A stretch of DNA of 25,127 nucleotides, from positions 1 through 25,127 of IMG/VR virus record IMGVR_UViG_3300031972_001195; one strand, written 5' to 3'. Shown one piece after another: positions 15,299 to 22,380 of this stretch. A model generated the notes under the pieces. That model was given only the letters and a program-made list of their open reading frames with translations. It was not told the origin of the DNA and searched no databases. The first letter of the stretch is position 1. Each line of letters opens with the position of its first letter. The position numbers and the translations under genes are program-made. The stretch comes from a virus.

Positions 15299-15625
15299 TT
15301 AAGAATTGTCTTGCGCTTCTTCAAGCTGCCTTCTTACTTTTTCTTTTTCTTGTTTTCTCTTCTTTCTTCGCTTTTCTTCGCTGCGAATTTCCGAAGGTTT
15401 TCTGTAATACTGTCTTTCTCTGTGGTTCTCAAGGACACGATCTTTCTTTAGCATCCTCTCTAGGACTCTGTATGCCTTCATGACATCTCCGTTCCTTACT
15501 TCCACTTGGTATGGCTCAATTCCGTCTAGGGCATTGATTTTCTTTCCATACTTCTTTCTTTTCTTGTCAAGTTTTCGATCGTATTCTTCGAAATTTCCTT
15601 TACTTGACTTGTTGTACTTTCTCAT
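15299..15625 (-). CDS. Phage-encoded ribosomal protein bS21 homologue
   Basis: The core of this 108-aa basic protein (residues about 40-95) follows bS21: VEVRNGDVMKAYRVLERMLK, then an RVLENHRERQYYRKPSE helix and a Lys/Arg-rich tail. In bacteria bS21 binds the 30S platform next to the anti-Shine-Dalgarno end of 16S rRNA and aids initiation. Phage versions are known from aquatic phages and are thought to steer host ribosomes toward phage mRNAs. Here there is an extra basic N-terminus of about 38 residues (KRKKYGKK region) and an acidic last few residues, making it longer than cellular bS21 (about 70 aa). The start at 15625 has AGGAG four bases upstream. It sits inside the head operon and not with metabolic genes, so it should be a late protein. 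Confidence 0.8.
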   Translation of the reverse strand: MRKYNKSSKGNFEEYDRKLDKKRKKYGKKINALDGIEPYQVEVRNGDVMKAYRVLERMLKKDRVLENHRERQYYRKPSEIRSEEKRRKKRKQEKEKVRRQLEEAQDNS

Positions 15626-15632
15626 TGGTCTC

Positions 15633-16025
15633 CTATAGTCCGAAAGCTGATAAATCTACACCGGAGTCATTAGGATCTGAGTCCCTTAGAGCACCGAATT
15701 TTTCTTGTTGCGAGGAAGGTGCGGCTGCTAGCGGCTCCGTTCCTTCAAAAATGTTCACGCCGCCAAAGTTGCCTGCGCCGCCGATTGAGTCCAAGAGTCG
15801 TTTCCTGGTTTCGTTGATGTTTTTCTTTGGCTTGGCTTTTTGTGCTTTTTTCATAAACTTACGAATAGGTTCTTCATCTCTGCCCTCAGTTATAGTTGAG
15901 ACAGAGACGCCTTGCACTGATTCTTTGATTATGTGAGCAAGAACTCCTGGCTCTTCCATAATCACTTCTTTTACACACTCTTTAATAAGAGGCTTCAAGA
16001 TCTTTGTGAGTTCATCTTTATTCAT
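15633..16025 (-). CDS. Conserved head-assembly-associated protein (130 aa), function unknown
   Basis: The N-terminal half is helical and charged (MNKDELTKILKPLIKECVKE), followed by a Lys-rich stretch (FMKKAQKAKPKKN), RKRLLDSIGGAG and VNIFEGTEPL. The C-terminus is Ser/Asp-rich, ending GVDLSAFGL. I-F-E/G near residue 93 fits the (L/I)xE rule for T4-type prohead protease cleavage, so it may be a core component processed by the neighbouring protease. It starts at a TAATG overlap with the protease stop, implying coupled synthesis. I associate similar proteins with the protease region of marine T4-like phages but cannot name a function. Confidence 0.65.
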   Translation of the reverse strand: MNKDELTKILKPLIKECVKEVIMEEPGVLAHIIKESVQGVSVSTITEGRDEEPIRKFMKKAQKAKPKKNINETRKRLLDSIGGAGNFGGVNIFEGTEPLAAAPSSQQEKFGALRDSDPNDSGVDLSAFGL

Positions 16026-16648
16026 TATAGTCCTACTAGGTCGTAAATTTTCGAAAGTATTATTTGTTCTCTGGTACTGTCCAAAGCGGTTCTTGTAAGG
16101 TCCTCGTTCATATAAGAAGATCTTGTGGGGCCAACAAAAGCACCTGATGTTGATGGCTCCTGAACTACGTCAAAACAAATAAGCTGGAAATCTTCATTTA
16201 CCATTGTTCCTTCACGTGACTCACGAACCGAACCTAAACCTCTTGATGAGATGCCGATCTTAACGCCGGCATTGACCAAACCCTTGAGTATGTCTCCGGA
16301 GGGCGTTGGTAGAACTTCTAACTTACCCATTACCTTATTGCCGTCCATCCAAATGTCTGTTATTAGGTGCGAGACGTTCTTAAGATTGACAACTGAATCG
16401 TCCGGATGGTCAAGTTCGCCAACCGATCGTCTTTCAGCCACTACTTTTTTATAATTATCAACTTCTCTTCGTAGTGTTCTTTCCGGATACACACGACCAT
16501 TGCCGTTCTTTTCTCCGTATTTTTGTAAAACACCGGTAAGAATAGTGGCGCCTTCGTTGATTCTTTTCTTTTCGCCTTCTGTTAGAAAGTCTTGACAGAC
16601 CCCACCATCACAAAGCTCATAAAACTCTCTCAATAATTGTTTACGCAT
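16025..16648 (-). CDS. 21: Prohead core protease, T4 gp21-like
   Basis: The 207-aa length matches T4 gp21 (212 aa). The catalytic layout of the phage prohead serine protease family is visible: H81 in GELDHP, S134/S135 in GISSRGLGS, and an acidic residue in the FDVVQEPS segment (D160/E164). GRVYPERTL at 51-59 is also typical. The N-terminus contains L-T-E/G (22-25) and I-N-E/G (30-33), which fit the protease's own (L/I)xE specificity and suggest self-cleavage on activation. It would cleave scaffold and capsid N-termini. The ATG at 16648 has AAAGGA seven bases upstream and follows an unusual 122-base leader. Confidence 0.93.
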   Translation of the reverse strand: MRKQLLREFYELCDGGVCQDFLTEGEKKRINEGATILTGVLQKYGEKNGNGRVYPERTLRREVDNYKKVVAERRSVGELDHPDDSVVNLKNVSHLITDIWMDGNKVMGKLEVLPTPSGDILKGLVNAGVKIGISSRGLGSVRESREGTMVNEDFQLICFDVVQEPSTSGAFVGPTRSSYMNEDLTRTALDSTREQIILSKIYDLVGL

Positions 16649-16662
16649 CTAAATTTCCTTTG

Positions 16663-16711
16663 GCGGGCGTCACCCGCTCGGTTCAAGACCCTTTGCAGCA
16701 GCGACGAACCG
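16663..16711 (-). promoter_or_regulatory. Two stem-loops in the protease leader
   Basis: In transcript order, CGGTTC (16711-16706) can pair with GAACCG (16684-16679), then one base later GCGGG pairs with CCCGC (16677-16663) around a five-base loop. The second hairpin ends seven bases before the AAAGGA ribosome binding site of the protease gene. There is no T-run, so it is not a standard terminator. It may influence translation start or mRNA stability. The stems are short (6 and 5 bp). Confidence 0.4.
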
Positions 16712-16742
16712 GCTGTAGAGCCCATTTTTGTGTCCAAGGCAT
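16683..16742 (-). CDS. Possible 19-aa micro-ORF in the protease leader
   Basis: An ATG at 16742 with GGAG six bases upstream opens a 19-codon frame, MPWTQKWALQPVRRCCKGS, ending at TGA 34 bases before the protease ATG. The last codons and the stop lie in the first stem-loop of the leader, so ribosomes translating it would open that stem. It may be a leader peptide or chance. No homologue is recognised. Confidence 0.35.
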   Translation of the reverse strand: MPWTQKWALQPVRRCCKGS

Positions 16743-16761
16743 AATAATCTCCATTCTTTTA

Positions 16762-16769
16762 TAAATAGT
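16762..16769 (-). promoter_or_regulatory. ACTATTTA element before the head-assembly block
   Basis: An exact copy (ACTATTTATAAAAG) lies directly after the stop of the membrane protein gene and 114 bases before the protease ATG. It is the most upstream copy found between genes in the window and would start the protease-130aa-bS21-paralogue A unit. Promoter function is inferred. Confidence 0.5.
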
Positions 16770-16770
16770 G

Positions 16771-17040
16771 TTAAGTTTTATAAATTCTAAAATTTATTCC
16801 TTCATCTCCAAAGATCTGACATAAAGCATAAGAGGTGCCTGATGAAAGACACCCATAAGCAAAGCCGTATGAGGGTTCGGGCGTGTTTAGAATGCAGTAA
16901 ATAAGCAAGCCAGCCCAAAAACCAACGCACATAGGGCAGTGGAAAAAGTGGTGCTTTGGCCTGATGCTATTAAAGATTGATCCATAGACCAAGATCTGTG
17001 TCAATCCATAACTAGCCAGAATAAAAAGCAGCAGCGGCAT
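16771..17040 (-). CDS. Small membrane protein, DUF1360-like
   Basis: This 89-aa protein has an N-terminal hydrophobic helix (PLLLFILASYGLTQILVYGS) and a second membrane segment around WAGLLIYCIL. Between them lies HFFHCPMCVGFWAG, a CxxC-x-GFW-G motif I associate with DUF1360-type membrane proteins. The ATG overlaps the stop of the 178-aa gene (TAATG), so it is translationally coupled to it. It ends the long upstream series, just before the first ACTATTTA element. Its function is unknown. A role at the inner membrane (lysis timing, superinfection exclusion or a membrane-attached step of head assembly) is possible but unsupported. Confidence 0.65.
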   Translation of the reverse strand: MPLLLFILASYGLTQILVYGSIFNSIRPKHHFFHCPMCVGFWAGLLIYCILNTPEPSYGFAYGCLSSGTSYALCQIFGDEGINFRIYKT

Positions 17041-17576
17041 TAGAAGTGGTAAGTAATGTAATACCTGCGAGCAAACCTAGGATCGATTGATCCTTTCTTC
17101 TCTGCTTGCGGAACGTTCCCTAGATCTGTATAAACCTCTGGATCTGTAAGGCGCTCTTGCTCGTTGTCTTCAAACTTATCATTCATTGCGAAGCTTGGCT
17201 CTTCCATTTGGAAATAGTCATAAAGCCTTGATAGGGTAACTTCTACAAAATCAATTTTAGAGCCTTCCGCAGGCTTCATTATAGCAGCCTCCATAGACCC
17301 CATCATAATACCGCCCTGCATTGAGCCGTGTGCGATAACGCCATAGTCTGCAAGATAGGAGAAAAGATCATCCTGTGAATGATAAGTGTGATCCCCCATT
17401 TCCGTTTTTGGAAAAGTTGTTATTTTAGCGTCTTTACGTGAGACGATTATGTGAAGCTCTGGATGATCGTTGACCAAGATGTCGCCATTGAGCGCTTTCT
17501 TCGCTTTTAGCTTGATGGTCCGATCGGGAGGAGTGTCTGGTGTTGAGGAGTCGTTTACTTTAATTTGAATCGCCAT
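17040..17576 (-). CDS. Unknown 178-aa protein between portal and protease
   Basis: I do not recognise this protein. The first 60 residues (IKVNDSSTPDTPPDRTIKLK onward) look beta-stranded. A Gly/Met-rich loop (HGSMQGGIMMGSMEAAIM) occupies the centre, followed by a VEVTLSRLYDYF strand-helix, an acidic segment, and ARRYYITYHF at the end. GAGGAG seven bases upstream and a 17-base overlap with the preceding gene support the start at 17576. Its position between portal and protease corresponds to that of the small core genes 67 and 68 in T4, so a prohead role is plausible, but nothing in the sequence proves it. Confidence 0.65.
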   Translation of the reverse strand: MAIQIKVNDSSTPDTPPDRTIKLKAKKALNGDILVNDHPELHIIVSRKDAKITTFPKTEMGDHTYHSQDDLFSYLADYGVIAHGSMQGGIMMGSMEAAIMKPAEGSKIDFVEVTLSRLYDYFQMEEPSFAMNDKFEDNEQERLTDPEVYTDLGNVPQAEKKGSIDPRFARRYYITYHF

Positions 17577-18384
17577 AGTTGATCTCCTCTACTAGGGATT
17601 GAAGCTTGAGAGTATCCAAAAGAAGCGCTTCATTTAGCTCTAGGTTCTCAAAGTTATTAAACTTCTTTGTAATGTCTTGTATGCCTTCTGAGATAACTGG
17701 GTTTTTTGCTTCAAAGCTTTCTAGGGCATATTTTAGTTCATTAAGCTTTTCTGTAATGAACATTTTGAACTCAACTCCATCATCAGCAAATGAGGTAATG
17801 AACTGAGAAACTATTTTCTTTTGACCTTCTGAAAGCATTGTGCCGTATTCATCATTAAAGTTCTTAACAAACTCACGATAAACTAATGTGTCTATTGGCT
17901 TATACTCTTTCTTTTCACTGAGTGTTTCTTGACCACAAAGTTTCTTGACTAGGTTGTCTTCCACTAGAACACGGCTTTTGGTATTATCCACACCTTGTAG
18001 AATATTGTGTATAGTGCCTAGATCTCTATAATTTGGAACAAAGTTGTTGTATACGCTTGTGCCTAGTTGCTTGTTTATAGCGTCAATAAGCTTTGTTTGT
18101 GCGTTGAATGTTTGCTTTCGATCGGCCATCGCATACGAAAACTTACTTTCTTGGATTAGACGGTCGGCCAAGTGAGGCTCGGACATGTCTTTTGTCTCTA
18201 AGAGCGTTCGGTAAAGATAAAGCTCTTTATAAAGTAAGGTGTCTTTCTTGAAATGTTCTTTTACGATCTTGGTTATCTTGGCTGCTTTTTCTTTATCATC
18301 TACAAGAGCCGCTTTTGTAAGCTCTCTAACTAATGCTTCATAAAGAAAAGCGGTATTTCTTTTCTTATTGTACTTGGTCATCAT
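17560..18384 (-). CDS. Unknown helical 274-aa protein after the portal gene
   Basis: This protein is almost entirely predicted helix, rich in Lys, Glu and Leu, starting MMTKYNKKRNTAFLYEALVR. It includes a KAAKITKIVKEHFKKDTLLY helix and an NFENLELNEALLLDTLKLQS helix near the end. There is no cysteine pair, membrane segment or catalytic motif. The start overlaps the portal gene by 20 bases, with GGAG seven bases before the ATG. A long helical protein made with the portal could act in portal or core assembly. I associate such proteins with marine T4-like genomes but cannot give a function. Confidence 0.68.
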   Translation of the reverse strand: MMTKYNKKRNTAFLYEALVRELTKAALVDDKEKAAKITKIVKEHFKKDTLLYKELYLYRTLLETKDMSEPHLADRLIQESKFSYAMADRKQTFNAQTKLIDAINKQLGTSVYNNFVPNYRDLGTIHNILQGVDNTKSRVLVEDNLVKKLCGQETLSEKKEYKPIDTLVYREFVKNFNDEYGTMLSEGQKKIVSQFITSFADDGVEFKMFITEKLNELKYALESFEAKNPVISEGIQDITKKFNNFENLELNEALLLDTLKLQSLVEEINYGDSN

Positions 18385-20305
18385 CTTTTCTCTCCAGTGA
18401 TTCTAAAAGATTGTCGATTTCTTTGGAATGCTCCTCAAAATCGTCCTCTACTGTATAACTAGTTTCTTTTTTCTCAACCATCCCCTCTAAGGTTGGTTCT
18501 ATGTTCTCAAAAAAGACTTCAGAAGGCTTTGGAAGACCTATTTTTGACCTTTTTGTGTTGCCTGTTGCGAACTCTGGAACGGCCATTGACTTCATTGCCA
18601 TTCGGTTCTTCTTGATTCTTCCATCTTTCTTAGGCTTATACATTTTGCCCTTCGAAGCTTCTGTTGTTGTTAGGATGTTTCCAGAATCGTCCCTTTTGCC
18701 CGGTGCAACTTTTAGAATGTCTTCTTCTGGCTCAGCGGCGTCAGTATCCGGTGTTTCCTCTCCACCTAAGTCGGGTGTTTCGGAATCCGCTCCAAAAGCG
18801 CCTATGTCGCCGCCGCCAAGTGAGGTTTCTTCCTCGTCGGAGGCTGCGGCAGCGTCAAGGTCAGAAGAGAACTTTCGGTCAAAATACATTTCACGCTGGT
18901 TGCGAAGGAATTCTTCTTGTGAGATGTTGAAAATGTGCTCGGCAATGTATCTCTTGGAGAAAAAGCCTTCAGTTGCGGATGAGGCAACCTCAAACTGTGT
19001 TTTCATTGTCTCTAGGTCCTGAAGTTCGGCAATCCTAGACGGGTTATTGAGTTTAAGGTTGAAACCTGTAAGATCAGACTTTCTAAAGCCTAAAGTATAA
19101 AGGTGAACCATTCCAATCTTTGTAAGCTCGGAAATCAAGGCCTTTTGGAGGCGTTGGATAGTTCTGGCGAAACGAATGTCTTTCTGCGAGAGAGATGTTC
19201 GGTCTTCTGCGTTCTCACCGGCGACTAGATAAGCTTGTGGGATCTTGATGGCGGAAAATAGCTTTTCACGAAGGTATTTCACGTCTTCGATCTGTGAAGT
19301 GAACTGACCTCCTGCTAATGTCTCGATTTTTGTTCCTTGTTGGCCGCCTCGGACTGGAATGTAATAATCTTCCTCTACAGACATTGGGTTATAACGAAGA
19401 TCTGCTCTTCCGCTGTCTGCATCAACGATCTGGTTTCGTTTGAGGGTGGTCATAACCTCTTGCATGTATGTGCTTACGTCCTGTGGGGCTACAGCGCCAA
19501 CATCAACATAAAATACTCGGCGTTCGGGCGCTCTTACGATACGATAGGACATCATTGCGTCTTCTACAAGCGTTAGTTGCCTCCAGATACGACGAGACCC
19601 CTCAAGAACAGAGGTTCCATAGGGGTTATACTTATTATTTCCTAAAATACGGAAGTGAGCTATCTGCCAGTCCTCAAAGGTCAAGCCACCGGAGTTCCAC
19701 TGAAACTGTAAATAGTTTGGGTTGTTTTCATCTTGTCCTTCTAGCCTTTCTAGTTCGCTGAGAGGCATAGCAACAACATTTTGGATGCCTAGTTTCTCAT
19801 CAACGTCCAAATAAAGGAAAAAGTCTCCATACTTACAAAGAGTTCTTGCCCATCCGTAAAGGTTGAGGTCTACATTGAGAACATCGTAAAACAAGATCTG
19901 TAATGCCGTCTTGATTTCTTGGTTTGGACAGTCAATCGTAAGCATTTTACGAATGTCTGTTGAGGTAGTCATCTCATCGGCATAAATATCAAGCGCAGAG
20001 TTTAGTTCTGGCATGTACTCCATCTGATCGAAGTCAATATATCGATCGTTCCGGTTCTGATTGAGCATAAAGTCGCCGTAAAACGAGTAGTTCTTCTCGT
20101 AATCGGCTTTTTTGAACTCTTTTCCTGATGCGGAGGTCCAGTTAAACTTATCAAGTTCCTTTCGGCGGTATTTTCTTGCCTGCTCGTGTCGATAGTTGAC
20201 GATTGGGCCTGAGAAAAGCCGTGTAAGCGCCTTGTAAAGCGGGTTGTCCGGGTTTCTTGTGTTCTCTGAACTTCTTTTAGGTATGATTGTTTTTTTATAT
20301 GCCAT
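18365..20305 (-). CDS. 20: Portal vertex protein, T4 gp20-like
   Basis: The 646-aa protein matches gp20: an N-terminal YEKNYSFYGDFMLNQNRNDRY segment region, SALDIYADEMTT (typical portal helix), YNPYGTSVLEGSRRIWRQLT, the RAPERRVFYVDVG strand and VRGGQQGTKIETLAGGQ. The family core ends near residue 480. Beyond it, about 165 residues form an acidic Asp/Glu/Gly-rich linker followed by a basic segment and a charged end, making it longer than T4 gp20 (524 aa). It forms the dodecameric gate through which terminase packs DNA and nucleates prohead assembly. It starts three bases after the terminase stop, so the motor and its docking ring are made together. Confidence 0.94.
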   Translation of the reverse strand: MAYKKTIIPKRSSENTRNPDNPLYKALTRLFSGPIVNYRHEQARKYRRKELDKFNWTSASGKEFKKADYEKNYSFYGDFMLNQNRNDRYIDFDQMEYMPELNSALDIYADEMTTSTDIRKMLTIDCPNQEIKTALQILFYDVLNVDLNLYGWARTLCKYGDFFLYLDVDEKLGIQNVVAMPLSELERLEGQDENNPNYLQFQWNSGGLTFEDWQIAHFRILGNNKYNPYGTSVLEGSRRIWRQLTLVEDAMMSYRIVRAPERRVFYVDVGAVAPQDVSTYMQEVMTTLKRNQIVDADSGRADLRYNPMSVEEDYYIPVRGGQQGTKIETLAGGQFTSQIEDVKYLREKLFSAIKIPQAYLVAGENAEDRTSLSQKDIRFARTIQRLQKALISELTKIGMVHLYTLGFRKSDLTGFNLKLNNPSRIAELQDLETMKTQFEVASSATEGFFSKRYIAEHIFNISQEEFLRNQREMYFDRKFSSDLDAAAASDEEETSLGGGDIGAFGADSETPDLGGEETPDTDAAEPEEDILKVAPGKRDDSGNILTTTEASKGKMYKPKKDGRIKKNRMAMKSMAVPEFATGNTKRSKIGLPKPSEVFFENIEPTLEGMVEKKETSYTVEDDFEEHSKEIDNLLESLERKDDDQVQ

Positions 20306-20308
20306 TTT

Positions 20309-21880
20309 TTAGCCCTTGTATAGCCAAGAATATTGTTGCTGTTGTTTTTTTGCTTCGCTTGCCTGTCCTGATTTCATAACTGGTAAGTGGCCAATCATTC
20401 CAGGGATAGTTGTATTTAGTTCTCTTTTATCTGTAAAGAATGCGTTCATCATTTTTTCTGATTTTTCTCGGTCATAAGCGCTCTCTTCGTATACGGCGTC
20501 TCTAATCCAGCAAGCAATCGCAAAAGACATTACCAAGTCATCGTGCTTTGATCTCATTGCTTGAGGTCGGCCATTTTTCCAGACGAAAGTTTTAAATTCT
20601 CCAAATAATCTTTTAGACCTTGTTATAACTAGTTGGTTGCGAATCATTTCTTCCATTTTGGCGATGATTAATGGCCTTGTCTTAGAAGAAGTGGTAAAGC
20701 CGGGTGTTGCGCCGGTAATGTTTTCTGCTATTAAAGGATCAATAAATTCATCTCCCTTAGAATAATATAAGTTATTATACCTTAGATCTTTCAATTTGTC
20801 AATAAGCATAAACCCAATATTATTACTTTCTACAACAACCAAACACGTGCCGTATCTTGTTGCGGCCTGATGTACCATATTGGCGTACATATCTATGGCG
20901 ACTTTTCCTTGGTATTCCGCAACTATTTCATTTGTGGTAATGTTCCAAACGTGAAAAGCAGAATAGTCTTCACCGTCACCCCTAGCAACGTCAACAGTCA
21001 TAAAGTATTTTGATGCTGGATCGTATTCTTGCCAAATCCAAAGGTTTCTATCAAAGCCGTCTCTGTATAGGGGTTCTTGGACTTGCTCAAATACCCATTC
21101 TAAGTATTCGGCATCAATAACAGTCTCACCTGAAGAAAGAAAGGAACATTCTAGCTCCTGTGCTATCTCCTTCTTGGTCATGTTTCTTGTTTCTTTTTTA
21201 AACCACTCTTCATCACGATCAGGGTGAAGGTGCCAAGGCAAGCTAGTTGGATGGAAATCGTTTAGACCAGCATCAGCGTCGGAATACATACGATAAAACC
21301 AGTTACCAATCCCGTTTGGCGTTGATAAGGCAATACAGCGACCGCCGGTTGATAGTGTTGGGTACAAGCCTTTCCAAAGCTCGTCCAAGCCATCAACGTG
21401 AGCAGCCTCATCTACCACTAGGAGCGATAGTGCTTCTGAACGGCCGGCATCTCCTGACGTTGAAGAAGCCTTTATCTGTGAGCCGTTTGTTAACTCAAAT
21501 GAGTTTCTGTTGTCTATTGATATATCAGCTATTTGCAACCATGGTGGTAAGTTCTTTATCATGAACTTAACTTTTTTAACCAAGTTGCCGGCTGTTGAGA
21601 GTTTGGTCGCAACAACAAGAATGTTCTTTTCCCTGTGGAAGAGAATAAGCCACGCAGAGTATGCTGCGGTTATTGTTGAGATGCCAAGCTGACGTCCTTT
21701 TAAGATTATGTTGAAACGGTAAGCGTTATAATCTTGAAGAAGATCTTTCTGGAAGGGGTAGGTCCTAAATGGTATAGGGCCTTGTTCGGGGTGAGAGATG
21801 CGAACATAGTTCTCAATAAAGTAATTGGGATCTTTGCCGCACCTAACAATCTCTTTTATTACTTGCTCTTTATTAAGCAC
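20309..21880 (-). CDS. 17: Large terminase subunit, T4 gp17-like
   Basis: This is the packaging ATPase and nuclease. The ATPase domain has KGRQLGIST (residues 61-69, Walker A variant), LLVVDEAAH (153-161, Walker B with catalytic Glu158) and LSTPNG (185-190, coupling motif). The nuclease domain has D297 in TVDVARGDGEDYS, E351 in VVVESNN and D447/D448 in KHDDLVMSFA, the expected acidic triad. At 523 aa it is shorter than T4 gp17 (610 aa), partly because it begins close to the adenine-binding segment. The start is GTG at 21880, five bases after the preceding stop. The nearest AGGA is about 13 bases away, so initiation may rely on coupling. Confidence 0.95.
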   Translation of the reverse strand: MLNKEQVIKEIVRCGKDPNYFIENYVRISHPEQGPIPFRTYPFQKDLLQDYNAYRFNIILKGRQLGISTITAAYSAWLILFHREKNILVVATKLSTAGNLVKKVKFMIKNLPPWLQIADISIDNRNSFELTNGSQIKASSTSGDAGRSEALSLLVVDEAAHVDGLDELWKGLYPTLSTGGRCIALSTPNGIGNWFYRMYSDADAGLNDFHPTSLPWHLHPDRDEEWFKKETRNMTKKEIAQELECSFLSSGETVIDAEYLEWVFEQVQEPLYRDGFDRNLWIWQEYDPASKYFMTVDVARGDGEDYSAFHVWNITTNEIVAEYQGKVAIDMYANMVHQAATRYGTCLVVVESNNIGFMLIDKLKDLRYNNLYYSKGDEFIDPLIAENITGATPGFTTSSKTRPLIIAKMEEMIRNQLVITRSKRLFGEFKTFVWKNGRPQAMRSKHDDLVMSFAIACWIRDAVYEESAYDREKSEKMMNAFFTDKRELNTTIPGMIGHLPVMKSGQASEAKKQQQQYSWLYKG

Positions 21881-21885
21881 ACTAG

Positions 21886-22377
21886 TTATAGATTCCTAGC
21901 GCCCTTAGCGAAGCGTCGGTAAGTCTCCATCAACTTGTCTTGTGCTGGAATGGGAGGGTTCTCATCTATTCCTTTCATTCCGTTAATCTTGTACTTCTTG
22001 ATCGCATTCGCAAAAACTCGCACATTTGACGTTGACTGAACAAGAACATCAACTTCGCCGTCGGCGCCAAGACTAACACGCTTTCCAAGTATCTGGCTAG
22101 CTCGATTGGTTAGGTATTTGGCGATGTCGGCCATAACTCTTTCCATTTCTTCCTCAAACCCGCCACCATAAACTTCTTTAAGCTTGATGTCTGTTTGATA
22201 AGTGATTGTAAGAATGTCGCCGGCAGTCCGAACAGTGAATCCGTCCATGTGGCGGCTATCTTTGATGGGATCGCCTTCTTCACGGCGAAGACCAATCTTG
22301 AGTGGGTCGCCGTTGGCGTCGGTGCCGCCATCATAAGCTAGGGCGGCGGCTTGTGCTAGTGCTTGGACTGGTGTCAT
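21886..22377 (-). CDS. Unknown 163-aa protein upstream of the terminase
   Basis: The start (MTPVQALAQAAALAYDGGTD) is helical, then come beta strands (GFTVRTAGDILTITYQTDIK), a helix (EEEMERVMADIAKYLTNRAS), further strands with VDVLVQSTSNVRVFANAIKK, and a helical end. This alternating pattern looks like a compact alpha/beta domain. It lies where a small terminase often sits, and its length is like T4 gp16 (164 aa). However, I see neither the helix-turn-helix nor the central coiled coil expected, nor sequence likeness to gp16. GGGAG eight bases upstream supports the ATG at 22377. Another possibility is a neck or tail completion protein. Function is left open. Confidence 0.65.
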   Translation of the reverse strand: MTPVQALAQAAALAYDGGTDANGDPLKIGLRREEGDPIKDSRHMDGFTVRTAGDILTITYQTDIKLKEVYGGGFEEEMERVMADIAKYLTNRASQILGKRVSLGADGEVDVLVQSTSNVRVFANAIKKYKINGMKGIDENPPIPAQDKLMETYRRFAKGARNL

Positions 22378-22380
22378 TTG

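Noticed and set aside
16661-16712. tRNA-like sequence (GGTTCAAGACC resembles a T-loop) on the plus strand
   Set aside because: No acceptor, D or anticodon stems can be drawn around it. The inverted repeats fold as two simple hairpins.
18501-19022. 173-codon open frame on the plus strand
   Set aside because: It is antisense to the portal C-terminus, Ser/Pro-rich, and without a ribosome binding site or family pattern.
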